Source: Acinetobacter populi (GTDB lineage: Bacteria > Pseudomonadota > Gammaproteobacteria > Pseudomonadales > Moraxellaceae). From it: DNA of 64,000 nt. Below the pieces are notes generated by a model, which worked only from the letters and a program-made list of their open reading frames with translations, searched no databases and was not told where the DNA came from. The translations under genes and the position numbers were made by a program. The DNA lies in assembly GCF_002174125.1 (NCBI RefSeq), contig NZ_NEXX01000002.1, forward strand, positions 124,001 to 188,000. The letters run 5' to 3'. Below are positions 1 through 8,412 of this stretch, one piece after another; the first letter of the stretch is position 1; the number at the start of each line of letters is the position of its first letter.

Positions 1-2
1 AA

Positions 3-647
3 CTCGCCCTCCAGCAGCTTCACCGTTATCAACAACTTGGAAATAGCGGAGCAGCCTCAAAATCCGAACAGGATAGTGCTCGTGCTACTGCTAAAAATAA
101 TCTTGCGTTATTACAACAGGCAAAAGCCAATTTAGAAGTCACTCAACAAGCCTTAAAAACTGCACAGGTTGCAAAAGTGGGGCTTGAAGCACAGGTCGAA
201 AGTGCCAATGCTCAGCTTGCTCAGGCAAAAACTATTCAGGATTATAGTCTAATTACCGCCCCTTTAGATGGACAACTTGGACAGGTCAATATCCGACACG
301 GACAATATGTTGCCGCAGGTTCACAACTGCTGTTTCTTATCCCGCAGCATACCTGGGTCATTGCCAACTTTAAGGAAACCCAGCTGAACAATATACGAGT
401 TGGCCAAAAAGCTTGGTTTACAGTAGATGCACTTGACCACCAAAAATTTACAGGTACGGTAGAACGCATTTCACCTGCTGCCGGTTCTGAGTTCAGTGTC
501 ATAAAAACCGATAATGCCACCGGTAACTTCACCAAAGTGGTACAACGCATCTCGGTCAGAATTAAAATTGATCCCGATCAAAAAGATTTACAACGGCTTA
601 GCCCCGGCATGTCGGTTGAAAGCGCTGTAGACACAGCAAGTCATTGA
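3..647 (+). CDS. HlyD/EmrA-family membrane fusion (efflux adaptor) protein, 5' end missing
   Basis: The reading frame is already open at the left edge, so only the last ~214 residues are present. The first part (an A/Q/L-rich stretch with LALQQL, ALLQQAKANL, ESANAQLAQAK) is the second half of a coiled-coil hairpin. It is followed by the lipoyl-like half-motif with APLDGQLGQV and GQYVAAGSQL, then a beta-barrel domain with NFKETQL, GQKAWFTVDA and a C-terminal RISVRIKIDP strand. This order is the standard architecture of HlyD/EmrA-type adaptors, which link an inner-membrane pump to an outer-membrane channel. The FSVIKTDNATGNFTKVVQR segment is typical of EmrA-like members. The pump gene is not visible downstream, where the next gene is on the other strand, so it may lie upstream outside the window. 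Substrate cannot be told. Confidence 0.85.
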   Translation, partial: LALQQLHRYQQLGNSGAASKSEQDSARATAKNNLALLQQAKANLEVTQQALKTAQVAKVGLEAQVESANAQLAQAKTIQDYSLITAPLDGQLGQVNIRHGQYVAAGSQLLFLIPQHTWVIANFKETQLNNIRVGQKAWFTVDALDHQKFTGTVERISPAAGSEFSVIKTDNATGNFTKVVQRISVRIKIDPDQKDLQRLSPGMSVESAVDTASH

Positions 648-709
648 TCATCTGCAAATAATTAAATGATAAGGATACTGTGCAGGAACTATTTTAATTC
701 CTGCAATGA

Positions 710-1207
710 CTATTGTAATGTAGCGGTCAATTGAATTTCACCTGAAGGCTGCTTCTGCATATCCAGCGTAATAATACTCACACCTTGTTGGGCAAGCTGG
801 GTCAAAAAATTTGCCAAAACAGCATAATTTTGATGAGATGTGCTAAGTTTAATCTGATCCTGATTCTCTTGACTTTGTACACTTAAGCCCTGTTGCTGGG
901 CAACACGTTGGACTTTTTCAGCTGCCGTCAGTGCATCTGCACTTTCTGTTGAAAGCTGTACTGCATTGGTTTGCATCCAGTGAATGGTATCTTTTAGCTC
1001 GGTTACCCTTTGCTGTTGTTTTAGGGCAGCCTGATGTGGAAACCATAACAAAGAAACAAGCACCGTAACACTCAGAAAAATTGCCAGAATAATAACTGCA
1101 ATTCGCTCACGCGGCTGTAATCGATCCAGATAATCCTGAACCAAAACAGTCATCGCATCTAGACGCTCGCCGATGCCATTAAACATATTTGTCATGCGAT
1201 TTGCCAT
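710..1207 (-). CDS. gspM: Type II secretion system protein M
   Basis: 165 residues, close to the usual GspM length. A short cytoplasmic N-terminus with a RLQPRERIAV motif precedes one membrane segment (about residues 36-56, IILAIFLSVTVLVSLLWF). The periplasmic part then has a helical region and a small ferredoxin-like fold ending in QLTATLQ. RERxxV just before the single helix is characteristic of GspM. GspM pairs with GspL in the inner-membrane platform that couples the GspE ATPase to pseudopilus assembly. The gene follows gspL with a 2-base gap, so the two are translated from one transcript. No other gsp genes are nearby; in Acinetobacter the gsp genes are known to be scattered. Confidence 0.88.
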   Translation of the reverse strand: MANRMTNMFNGIGERLDAMTVLVQDYLDRLQPRERIAVIILAIFLSVTVLVSLLWFPHQAALKQQQRVTELKDTIHWMQTNAVQLSTESADALTAAEKVQRVAQQQGLSVQSQENQDQIKLSTSHQNYAVLANFLTQLAQQGVSIITLDMQKQPSGEIQLTATLQ

Positions 1208-1209
1208 TG

Positions 1210-2358
1210 TTATTGCACCTTCATCAAACCGATGACATTACTGCCTTGATTACGTATTGCACCCAATTCCACTGCAAAACCCTGTTGTTTAAATTGCTCG
1301 GTGAGTTGTGTCAACGCATCACTATTACGGGCCAGTAAACTTAAATTCAAGGCATTATCCTGATAAGTAACCCGTTCTGCCGGAATATTTGCCTGTTGCA
1401 AAATTGGTCCTACCCGACTAATCAACTGTAATACTTGGCGATCAGCCGCAGCATTCATACGTAATTTGGACTTAAAACTGCTACTTAAATTCTGCTCATT
1501 AATACGACTTTCGTTCGGAAACCATTGTTTATATTGATCAACAGCCAATTGCGCAGTCTGATTGGCAATCGTTTGATATTTCCACCACTGTAAAGCATCA
1601 TAGGTCACTTGCGCGATCACAGCCAGACACAATATCGCGGCACAAGCCTTCCAATAATTCACCCCGGAATTTTGTTTACGTTTGGTTTTTAACAATGCGT
1701 TAAAAGGATGTTGTTTAAAACGTGAAATATTGATTTTATCCAGTGCAAGCACACGATAATCCAGATCATCACCCATGATGGCTTTGACTGAAGCAGTCAA
1801 GTCATCATCTAACTGGTATAAATTGGCAATCTTTACTGTCATAGGCAACTGTGCAAGTAAAGTGACATCATCCAAACACCAGCCACGATAGCTTGACCAG
1901 CGCACTAATTTTCGATCAAAAATCTGTGCAATATTACAACTTTCTTTCTCTGGTGCTGGTACCAGCAAAAAATCTGGTAATAATGCCAATACATGCCATG
2001 GCAATAGTGCCAGACTTTTTTGATAGGTTTCCCGTGTCACTTGGGACATAGCCATAAAATTAACTTGATCATCATGGAAATCATGAAAAATCGCCAGATG
2101 ATCAATCGGATCTATAGTGTATTCCTCAATTAAATAAGCAACACCCTGCTGCCCCAACTGTTTATATTGCGTGCGAGGAAGCAACTGGGTAAAAAATTGT
2201 GCGCTTTGACTGGGAAAAAACACTACACAATCTGAAGCCTTATATACCGCCTGTATTGTTTGAATCAGTTGCTCAAGAGAATCCGCAATTTGCCATGCAC
2301 CATCATCCAGTTGCCATAACCACTGTCCTTGTCCTTCAGGCATACATAGATATAACAT
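1210..2358 (-). CDS. gspL: Type II secretion system protein L
   Basis: 382 residues. The N-terminal ~230 residues form the cytoplasmic actin-like domain (early GQWLWQLDDG, then DCVVFFPSQ, YLIEEYTIDPIDHLAIF), which binds the GspE ATPase. One transmembrane helix follows near residues 235-250 (CAAILCLAVIAQV). The periplasmic end has a ferredoxin-like fold with QANIPAERVTYQDNALNL, which contacts GspM. The ATG start is supported by an AAAGGA ribosome site about 6 bases upstream. gspL and gspM are adjacent and together form the GspL-GspM half of the inner-membrane platform. The upstream sixA gene lies 15 bases away in the same direction. Confidence 0.9.
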   Translation of the reverse strand: MLYLCMPEGQGQWLWQLDDGAWQIADSLEQLIQTIQAVYKASDCVVFFPSQSAQFFTQLLPRTQYKQLGQQGVAYLIEEYTIDPIDHLAIFHDFHDDQVNFMAMSQVTRETYQKSLALLPWHVLALLPDFLLVPAPEKESCNIAQIFDRKLVRWSSYRGWCLDDVTLLAQLPMTVKIANLYQLDDDLTASVKAIMGDDLDYRVLALDKINISRFKQHPFNALLKTKRKQNSGVNYWKACAAILCLAVIAQVTYDALQWWKYQTIANQTAQLAVDQYKQWFPNESRINEQNLSSSFKSKLRMNAAADRQVLQLISRVGPILQQANIPAERVTYQDNALNLSLLARNSDALTQLTEQFKQQGFAVELGAIRNQGSNVIGLMKVQ

Positions 2359-2373
2359 CTTTATTCCTTTGTT

Positions 2374-2835
2374 TTAATTTTCAATATGCGGTACAAAACG
2401 TGCTTTTTCCTGAGAAAGTCCAACCATAATCACAGGATGTTCAAAGACTCTAGCTTCTGCCAATGCAAATCCTTCTGGAGCATCTTCGGTTAATAATGCG
2501 GCAATATAAGCCACAATATTCATGTGGCAAACCACAACCACTGTTTCCTGAGTTAAATTTGATAACCATTGTAATGCAGGGGCAGCAGGATCATCGGGCG
2601 TAATATCCTTATATACTTGCGTTGGCACATTTGGGAATTTTTGTTGAATATGTGACAGCGTTTGTTGCGCCCGAATATAGGGACTGACCACAAACAAATC
2701 TGGCTGAAAATTCTCGGCAATATACTGTGCGGTCAACTCTGCCTGTTGATGGCCTTTAACCGTTAATTGCCGAGCTGAATCCAAACCACTTCGGTTTGGA
2801 TCTGCTTCCCCATGACGTACCAATATCAAGCGCAT
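2374..2835 (-). CDS. sixA: Phosphohistidine phosphatase SixA family
   Basis: 153 residues, matching the ~160 of SixA. The catalytic RHG triad appears at R7-H8-G9 (LVRHGEAD). A later arginine in SPYIRAQQT and the second histidine in VVVCHMN complete the histidine-phosphatase core. SixA in E. coli removes phosphate from histidine on phosphotransfer proteins such as NPr or ArcB. The protein is a minimal single domain with no signal peptide, so it should be cytoplasmic. It lies between gpsA and gspL on the same strand with short gaps, so it is probably co-transcribed. The natural substrate here is unknown. Confidence 0.85.
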   Translation of the reverse strand: MRLILVRHGEADPNRSGLDSARQLTVKGHQQAELTAQYIAENFQPDLFVVSPYIRAQQTLSHIQQKFPNVPTQVYKDITPDDPAAPALQWLSNLTQETVVVVCHMNIVAYIAALLTEDAPEGFALAEARVFEHPVIMVGLSQEKARFVPHIEN

Positions 2836-2877
2836 AAATGATCAAACTCTCCAATAATACTTTATTTTAACAAATAA

Positions 2878-3960
2878 TTATGACAATTGTTGATGTGGTA
2901 AAACAAATTCCACATCACTGCGATTACCATTTTTCATCAACGATAAAGCGACATTAAGCGGCGGCGCATGTTCAAAAATCACTTCATATAATGCACAGGT
3001 AATCGGCATATACACATCCAGTTCCTCGGCACGGGCGCGGACTTGAACAATAGTATTAATTCCTTCCGCTGTTTGTCCCAATTCCTCAACTGCCTGCTGT
3101 AGTGATTTACCCTGTCCCAATGCATAACCAACCTGATAATTACGACTTAAGGGGCTATTACAGGTTGCAAATAAGTCACCAACACCAGATAAGCCAAGGA
3201 ATGTTAAAGGATTGGCACCCAGTTTTACCGCAAAACGACTCATTTCCGCTAAAGCACGGGTAATCAGCATACTTTTACTGTTTTCACCGACGTTATATGC
3301 AGCACCCATACCCATGGCAACCGCATAAATATTTTTTAATGCCCCGCCCAGCTCAACACCATGCACATCATCACTAGCAAAAACCCGAAATAATGCACTG
3401 TGCAAAGCATGTTGCACAGCAACACGCAATTGTTCGGAGTGACTGGCAATGACTGTTCCTGCCGGCATACCCTGCATGATTTCCTTGGCAAGATTTGGTC
3501 CTGACAATACACCGTAAGGCACTTCTGGCAATTCTTGACGAATAATATCACTCATGAAATAAAAGGTATCTTTCTCAATCCCTTTGGTGAGTGACACCAC
3601 AACCTGTGCTGTAATCATTGGTGCAATTTGCTGAACCACATGTCGAAAGGCATGGCTAGGAATTGCAATCAGGATAATGTCACGATCCCGAACGGCCAAC
3701 TCAAGATCAGAAACCACTTTTAAACTTTGCTCAAGCGTAAAATCGGGTAAATAGCGTTTATTGACCCGGCTGTTCTGAATTTCTGTTGCTGATGCAGCAT
3801 CACGAATCCACATCATGGTATCGCAACCATTGCGAGCAGCTAAATTTGCCATTGCAGTACCAAAACTGCCACCACCGAGTACAGTCACACGCAAATGCGG
3901 TTTGGCCTCTGGCTCCAATCCTTGTTCCTGAACAATTTCTGTAAAATTTGCTTGAGACAC
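2878..3960 (-). CDS. gpsA: Glycerol-3-phosphate dehydrogenase [NAD(P)+]
   Basis: 360 residues; the family is about 330-340 and the excess is a ~22-residue N-terminal extension. The Rossmann nucleotide-binding loop GGGSFGTA starts at residue 29. The central SLTKGIEKDT and LSGPNLAKEI motifs carry the conserved substrate-site lysines. GVELGGALKNIYAVAMG and SGVGDLFATC identify the C-terminal helical domain of GpsA. The enzyme reduces dihydroxyacetone phosphate to sn-glycerol-3-phosphate for phospholipid synthesis. The protein could instead begin at a start nearer residue 20, since the N-terminal tail is not conserved in the family. Confidence 0.95.
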   Translation of the reverse strand: MSQANFTEIVQEQGLEPEAKPHLRVTVLGGGSFGTAMANLAARNGCDTMMWIRDAASATEIQNSRVNKRYLPDFTLEQSLKVVSDLELAVRDRDIILIAIPSHAFRHVVQQIAPMITAQVVVSLTKGIEKDTFYFMSDIIRQELPEVPYGVLSGPNLAKEIMQGMPAGTVIASHSEQLRVAVQHALHSALFRVFASDDVHGVELGGALKNIYAVAMGMGAAYNVGENSKSMLITRALAEMSRFAVKLGANPLTFLGLSGVGDLFATCNSPLSRNYQVGYALGQGKSLQQAVEELGQTAEGINTIVQVRARAEELDVYMPITCALYEVIFEHAPPLNVALSLMKNGNRSDVEFVLPHQQLS

Positions 3961-4079
3961 GAGTTAACCTTTCCAAAATCATTAAATAATAAAACTTGCA
4001 CTATCTCGCCAACAACACAATGCTTAAAAATCCACAAACTGATAAATAGCTGAGTGAAAAATAGAGCTTTGAACAGGTG

Positions 4080-4655
4080 TCAGGCCTGCCATTGTGTTAA
4101 AAATTCCGATACAGCAAGTTTTTGACGGGGAGCGATTGCTTTGGGTGAGGTGCCAATATACACCAAACCGGCAATTTCATCTGTGACATTACAGCCTAAA
4201 ATTCTTTTAAAATGCGCAGACTCAGCCACTGCACCAGAACGCCACATACTTGCAAAGCCTTGTGATTCAAGTACCAAAAGCAGATTTTGAATGGCTGCAC
4301 CACAACTTAATACCTGCTCATATTGCGGCACTTTCGGATGTGGATGATATTGCATAATACACACCAGTAATAACGGTGCCCTTAACGGATGATGCTTAAT
4401 ACGCTCAAGCTGGTTTTCATCAGTTTCGCCATCTTCACGCAAACTATGTGCAAGCAATTCTCCAAAAGCAGCGCGTTGCTCACCCTGAACCACAATAAAC
4501 CGCCATGGATGTAAACGATGATGATCTGGCGCAGTTAAAGCAGCCTCAATCGCAAGTTCTAATTGTGCTTGGGTTGGTGCGGGTTCGACAAGATGGCCAA
4601 TTGATTGGCGACTATTAATTAATTGTAGAACCTGTTCTGTGGTTAAATCCTGCAT
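4080..4655 (-). CDS. Nitroreductase family protein (YdjA-like)
   Basis: 191 residues, the size of the YdjA group of minimal flavin nitroreductases. The N-terminal NSRQSIGHLVEPAPT and the following APDHHRLHPWRFIVVQG match the FMN-phosphate region of YdjA (SRRS...P.H..L.PWRF). SCGAAIQNLLLVLESQGFASMWRSG is the characteristic second FMN/dimer motif. Such enzymes bind FMN as homodimers and reduce nitro compounds or quinones with NAD(P)H, though the physiological substrate is usually unknown. It stands alone on the minus strand downstream of no obvious partner. Confidence 0.85.
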   Translation of the reverse strand: MQDLTTEQVLQLINSRQSIGHLVEPAPTQAQLELAIEAALTAPDHHRLHPWRFIVVQGEQRAAFGELLAHSLREDGETDENQLERIKHHPLRAPLLLVCIMQYHPHPKVPQYEQVLSCGAAIQNLLLVLESQGFASMWRSGAVAESAHFKRILGCNVTDEIAGLVYIGTSPKAIAPRQKLAVSEFLTQWQA

Positions 4656-4761
4656 CTTATATATCTTTCATGAATGATCCCCTGTGCAATGTATCATAGC
4701 AAAAATATGAAGAACATAAGATAAGTGTGTCTGATTTTGTCTAAACAGAAAAATCTCAAAA

Positions 4762-4789
4762 TTGATAAGTTACAGTATTTCCATATTTT
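4762..4789 (+). promoter_or_regulatory. Candidate sigma-70 promoter for the small lipoprotein gene
   Basis: TTGATA at 4762-4767 and TATTTT at 4784-4789 are separated by 16 bases, about 60 bases ahead of the lipoprotein start. The -10 box is a weak match, so this is a plausible but unproven promoter. Confidence 0.3.
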
Positions 4790-4848
4790 ATTCTTATGGT
4801 CACGATATGATAAAAAGATCAGGAATATAATATTGTCGAGATGAAAAA

Positions 4849-5220
4849 ATGAAAAACACCTTTAAACCATTAATTACAGTCATGTCGGTATGTGCAGTAA
4901 TTGGATTGACTGCCTGTGCCACACAGCCAACCTCAAGTCTTGCCATTCAAAGAGAGAATAATCAATATCAGGTCACAGGTATCGGCAAAAATAAAATTAC
5001 GGCACAAAACAACGCCGTTAAAGCCGCGCAAAACACCTGTAAACGTGGAACCACACCTGTGGTCAGCAATGAATCCACACAATATAATGGTGTGGTCGAT
5101 GAGAGCACTGGCAAAATTATTAATCAGGCAGGCTCAATCGCCGGGGTATTTTTAGGTAAAGATGTCAATCTGAGCCAGGATACCGACTATAATGTTACCC
5201 TGGATTTTTACTGTAAATAA
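4849..5220 (+). CDS. Small putative lipoprotein, function unknown
   Basis: 123 residues. A lysine then a hydrophobic stretch (LITVMSVCAVIGL) ends in the lipobox LTAC, so Cys23 should be lipidated after signal peptidase II cleavage. The mature part is hydrophilic with NKITAQNNAVKAAQNTCKRG in its centre and two more cysteines, one at the extreme C-terminus (FYCK). The alternating pattern with a single helical N/A-rich segment recalls small YecR-like lipoproteins, but this resemblance is weak. No partner gene sits next to it; it converges with the rhlB-type helicase gene. Confidence 0.75.
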   Translation: MKNTFKPLITVMSVCAVIGLTACATQPTSSLAIQRENNQYQVTGIGKNKITAQNNAVKAAQNTCKRGTTPVVSNESTQYNGVVDESTGKIINQAGSIAGVFLGKDVNLSQDTDYNVTLDFYCK

Positions 5221-5225
5221 TTAAA

Positions 5226-5258
5226 AGCAGAAATTGAAGGCTAGCAATAGCCTTCAAT
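5226..5258 (-). terminator. Terminator hairpin overlapping the helicase stop codon
   Basis: Read on the minus strand, an 11-base perfect stem (5258-5248 with 5243-5233) around a TTGC loop is followed by a T-rich tail (TTCTGCTTTT). The helicase TAG stop lies within the 3' arm of the stem, so the last codons are part of the hairpin. On the plus strand the same palindrome lies just after the lipoprotein gene but has no T run. Confidence 0.65.
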
Positions 5259-6392
5259 TCGAGTAAGGGGTAGTTTCTGTCCGATTGCCTTTTCAATATT
5301 CGGCAAATTAAATCCATCATCTTCGGATAGAAAACTGATACTAATGCCTTGTGCACCGGCACGACCAGTACGACCAATACGATGTACATAATCATCAGAT
5401 TGTTCAGGTAAAGTAAAATTAATCACATGTGATACACCATCGACATGAATGCCTCGACCTGCAACATCAGTTGCAATCATGATGGTTACTTTACCTTTTT
5501 TGAAGTTATCCAGCATTTTTAGCCGCTTATCCTGCGTAATCTCACCTGATAGCATACCGACCTGATAACCATCTGCTTTTAAACGATCATATAGTTTTCG
5601 TACCTGATCACGACGATTGGCAAAAATCATGACTTTTTCGATCGGTTCATTTTTCAGCACATCTTCGAGCAAGCGATATTTATCCTGATTGGACACCATA
5701 TAAATCCGCTGTTCCACATCGGCATTGGTTTTCTTTTCAGGTTCAATTTCCACAGTAATCGGCTGATATAGCCATTGATATGCCAGATTCAACACATCAA
5801 CATTAAATGTTGCCGAAAAGAATAAGGTCTGACGACATTCTTTGGCTGGTGCATAACGGATAATCCGTTTGATTGCAGGAATAAAGCCCATATCTAATAG
5901 TCGATCTGCTTCATCAATCACCAGAAATTCAAGCTGATCCAGCCAGATTTCTTTTTGTTCAACAAAATCGATTAAACGTCCTGGTGTTGCAACCACGATA
6001 TCAACATAATCTTTGGCCAGTTGCTGTTTTTGTTTGTCAAAATCCACACCACCCAACAAGGTCACCAGATGCAGATTTGAAAATTTTGTCAAAGATTTTG
6101 CATCTGCTTCAATTTGTAAGGCAAGCTCACGTGTTGGCGCAAGAATCAATGCTCTGGGTTCACCCCGGTAGCGTTGTGTCTGAATAGGATTATTCAATAA
6201 ATCATTAATCACACTAATAAGGAAAGCAGCGGTTTTACCTGTTCCTGTTTGCGCCCTTCCTATTGCATCATGCCCAGCCAAAGTAAAAGTTAACACCTTT
6301 TGCTGTATAGGGGTCATTTGCGTGTAACCTAAAGCATCAATTGCCTGTTTAAGCTCGGGGTGCAAATGTAAAGCATCAAAGTCACAAACCAT
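5241..6392 (-). CDS. rhlB: DEAD-box ATP-dependent RNA helicase, RhlB-like
   Basis: 383 residues with the full DEAD-box set in order: Q motif (MTPIQQK), Walker A (AQTGTGKT), PTRELA, GG in LLGGVDF, TPGR, DEAD, SAT, then in the second RecA-like domain IFANRRDQV, DVAGRGIHVDGVSHVINF and HRIGRTGR. The N-terminus and the DDGFNLPNIEKAIGQKLP end match RhlB, the degradosome helicase that unwinds structured mRNA for RNase E/PNPase. It is shorter than E. coli RhlB (421) because the basic C-terminal tail is nearly absent. The assignment to RhlB rather than another DEAD-box helicase is by overall similarity only. Confidence 0.85.
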   Translation of the reverse strand: MVCDFDALHLHPELKQAIDALGYTQMTPIQQKVLTFTLAGHDAIGRAQTGTGKTAAFLISVINDLLNNPIQTQRYRGEPRALILAPTRELALQIEADAKSLTKFSNLHLVTLLGGVDFDKQKQQLAKDYVDIVVATPGRLIDFVEQKEIWLDQLEFLVIDEADRLLDMGFIPAIKRIIRYAPAKECRQTLFFSATFNVDVLNLAYQWLYQPITVEIEPEKKTNADVEQRIYMVSNQDKYRLLEDVLKNEPIEKVMIFANRRDQVRKLYDRLKADGYQVGMLSGEITQDKRLKMLDNFKKGKVTIMIATDVAGRGIHVDGVSHVINFTLPEQSDDYVHRIGRTGRAGAQGISISFLSEDDGFNLPNIEKAIGQKLPLTRIEGYC

Positions 6393-6463
6393 AATGTTGA
6401 TTGTCTATCCAAAATACGAAAATTAGATTATACATATAAACGATACATGTAAATCGTACATCC

Positions 6464-6502
6464 AAAAAAAACGCCTCAATAAGAGCTATCAAGGCGTTTT
6501 TT
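6464..6502 (-). terminator. Intrinsic terminator of the cold-shock gene
   Basis: A stem AACGCCT/AGGCGTT with flanking A and T runs lies 20 bases after the csp stop codon. Read on the minus strand the hairpin is followed by a run of eight T. It separates the csp gene from the downstream helicase gene. Confidence 0.8.
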
Positions 6503-6521
6503 CATTACTCAATTTCAAAAA

Positions 6522-6734
6522 TTAGTCTACAGCGCGAACTTCTTCTGCTTGTAAACCTTTTTGACCTTGTGCAACTGTAAATTCTACACGTTGACCGTCA
6601 CGTAAAGAACGATGACCATCAGATTGAATCGCACGGAAATGTACGAATACATCTTCACCGTTGCTGCGTTGGATAAAACCAAAGCCTTTAGTATCGTTAA
6701 ACCACTTTACAACACCTTGTTCACGTGCTGACAT
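6522..6734 (-). CDS. Cold-shock domain protein (CspA family)
   Basis: 70 residues, a single cold-shock OB fold. RNA-binding motifs are intact: RNP1 in KGFGFIQR and RNP2 in VFVHF, preceded by [11 protein letters not shown]. Such proteins bind single-stranded RNA and DNA and act as RNA chaperones; some are cold-induced. The start ATG has a GAGGA ribosome site 6 bases upstream. A long untranslated leader and a candidate promoter lie upstream, consistent with post-transcriptional control. Which paralogue it is cannot be told from this window. Confidence 0.93.
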   Translation of the reverse strand: MSAREQGVVKWFNDTKGFGFIQRSNGEDVFVHFRAIQSDGHRSLRDGQRVEFTVAQGQKGLQAEEVRAVD

Positions 6735-6888
6735 AACAATTCCTCATCGATTTTTTAATAAATAAGGAGGCACAGGTGTTGCTAACAGCAGAGAAACACG
6801 AAACAAAAACAGTGTTGTTTTCTTATCTATCGTTGTCATTCTGAAAAACTTTCAACATCAACCTATCCACATCCATTAGTAATTTTGA

Positions 6889-6918
6889 TTTATACAATGT
6901 GCATTTGAATTAAAGCAA
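6889..6918 (-). promoter_or_regulatory. Candidate promoter of the cold-shock gene, giving a ~145-base leader
   Basis: On the minus strand TTGCTT (6918-6913) and TATAAA (6894-6889) are spaced by 18 bases. Transcription from here would give a leader of about 145 bases, similar to the long leaders of known cspA-type genes. The leader contains CCTCC (6770-6766) that could pair with the GAGG of the ribosome site. The remaining sequence between this point and the tRNA promoter shows no gene. Confidence 0.35.
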
Positions 6919-7061
6919 CAATTGTATGAATCCGTACATTACAATCCAAGCTTAACACGCTAATTCAAAGATTGATACTTATTTTTTTAAGGAATTCTTC
7001 ATATCCTTATCGGTTTATCTTGATATGACTTCTCTATTTTTGCCCTATTTAAAAAATTTAT

Positions 7062-7090
7062 TTGACAATAAACTTAAGCCTCTATACTAT
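7062..7090 (+). promoter_or_regulatory. Promoter of tRNA-Glu
   Basis: A perfect TTGACA at 7062-7067 and TACTAT at 7085-7090 are separated by the ideal 17 bases and lie 17 bases ahead of the tRNA. This is a strong sigma-70 promoter. Confidence 0.8.
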
Positions 7091-7106
7091 ACGCACACCT
7101 CGCAAC

Positions 7107-7182
7107 GTCCCTATCGTCTAGAGGCCTAGGACATCGCCCTTTCACGGCGGTAACCGGGGTTCGAATCCCCGTAGGGACGCCA
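7107..7182 (+). tRNA. tRNA-Glu (anticodon TTC)
   Basis: 76 bases with encoded CCA. The acceptor stem GTCCCTA/TAGGGAC, the T arm with GGTTCGAATCC and the anticodon loop CTTTCAC are all present, with TTC at 7141-7143. The anticodon stem has a terminal T-G pair. The sequence closely follows known bacterial tRNA-Glu. It is a single gene with its own promoter, and no duplicated 3' end is seen in the window, so there is no sign of an integrated element. Confidence 0.97.
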
Positions 7183-7268
7183 TTATCTGCTTTGCATCAA
7201 CGCTTCTTCCTTTATTTTTTTTAAATTTCAGTTACAATTAATTTCCTATCCTGATCTATTTTTCTTAA

Positions 7269-8180
7269 ATGATTTCACATTTTGATGATTTTTATTGCTT
7301 TGCTGTCGTGGTTGAACATGGTGGCTTTAGTGCAGCAGAACGTGCAACAGATATTCCAAAATCCAAATTAAGCCGTCGAATACTAAATCTAGAGCAATAC
7401 CTAGGCGTTCGTTTAATTCATCGTAATTCCCGCCAGTTTTCTGTCACAGATATGGGCATGAAAATCTACGAACAAGCAAAAATCATGTTGAATGCGGCAC
7501 AAGCTGCACAGGACATTGTACATAAACTCAGTGAAACACCTCGCGGAACGGTGAAAATCAGTACACCAACCTCAATTGCACAAAATGAACTGGCCAAAAT
7601 ACTACCCAATTTCTTAAAACAATATCCAGAAATTCAAATCCAGTTATTGGTCAGCAATCGTCGTTATGATGTCATCAATGAAGGAATCGACATCGCATTG
7701 CGGGTACGTAGTCAACTTGACAACGATACCGGGCTCATTGTGCGACGGTTTGCCAAAATTCAACAGCATCTCTGTGCCAGTCAGGCCTACCTCAATCAAT
7801 TCGGTACGCCTCGTCATCCAGATGAATTAGCACAACATCGTTTATTAAGTATGATGGAACATGTAATCCGACATGATCTGGAACTTAATTCAAATCATGG
7901 CGAATCCTTTAAAATTAAAATCGAACCGCATGTGTTAGGTCTGGATTTTGTGATGCTGAATCAACTGGCCAAAGAGGACTGTGGTATCGTATTACTACCC
8001 GATTCCATCAGTGCCGATGCAATTCAATCAGGCGAACTGGTTTATGTATTACCAGAATGGCATGCCCCACACGGTATTTTCCACATGGTTTACCCAAGTC
8101 GGCAAGGTATATTGCCTGCTGTCAAAGTTTTTATCGACTATCTGGTTGAGCAATTAACCGAAACCGATCACATCATTTAG
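7269..8180 (+). CDS. LysR-family transcriptional regulator
   Basis: 303 residues, the standard LysR length. The first ~60 residues form the winged helix-turn-helix (FYCFAVVVEHGGFSAAERATDIPKSKLSRRILNLE). The remainder is the periplasmic-binding-protein-like effector domain, starting near PRGTVKISTPTSIAQ, with LLVSNRRYDVINEGIDIALR and a late DCGIVLLPDSI. The overall pattern fits the CrgA/DsdC-like subgroup. The nearest same-strand gene is the nitroreductase 230 bases downstream, which may be a target; LysR regulators more often sit divergent to their targets, so this is only a guess. The effector is unknown. Confidence 0.9.
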   Translation: MISHFDDFYCFAVVVEHGGFSAAERATDIPKSKLSRRILNLEQYLGVRLIHRNSRQFSVTDMGMKIYEQAKIMLNAAQAAQDIVHKLSETPRGTVKISTPTSIAQNELAKILPNFLKQYPEIQIQLLVSNRRYDVINEGIDIALRVRSQLDNDTGLIVRRFAKIQQHLCASQAYLNQFGTPRHPDELAQHRLLSMMEHVIRHDLELNSNHGESFKIKIEPHVLGLDFVMLNQLAKEDCGIVLLPDSISADAIQSGELVYVLPEWHAPHGIFHMVYPSRQGILPAVKVFIDYLVEQLTETDHII

Positions 8181-8412
8181 ACCTCTATATGATTTAGAAT
8201 GTGGCTCAATTTTAGTCCATCAATTTTCGTTTCAATTTTAGAACAATCCATCTTAAATCTAAGGCTAACACTGTTTTTAAGTTTTAATTATACTGAGCCA
8301 CAAGATTGAAAACTTATGTTTGTATCATTATCTACTGGTGCTGTCATCGTATGATGGTATATTCATAAGCCCTTATTTAACTTTACAAAAATTTCGAAAA
8401 GAGGAAATCACC

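Noticed and set aside
7107..7182. tRNA-Glu as an integration site for a mobile element
   Set aside because: No duplicate of the tRNA 3' end and no integrase in the window.
8201..8301. Inverted repeat GTGGCTCA/TGAGCCAC between LysR and nitroreductase genes
   Set aside because: Only eight bases over an 85-base gap; could be chance, and it does not form a LysR-type T-N11-A box.
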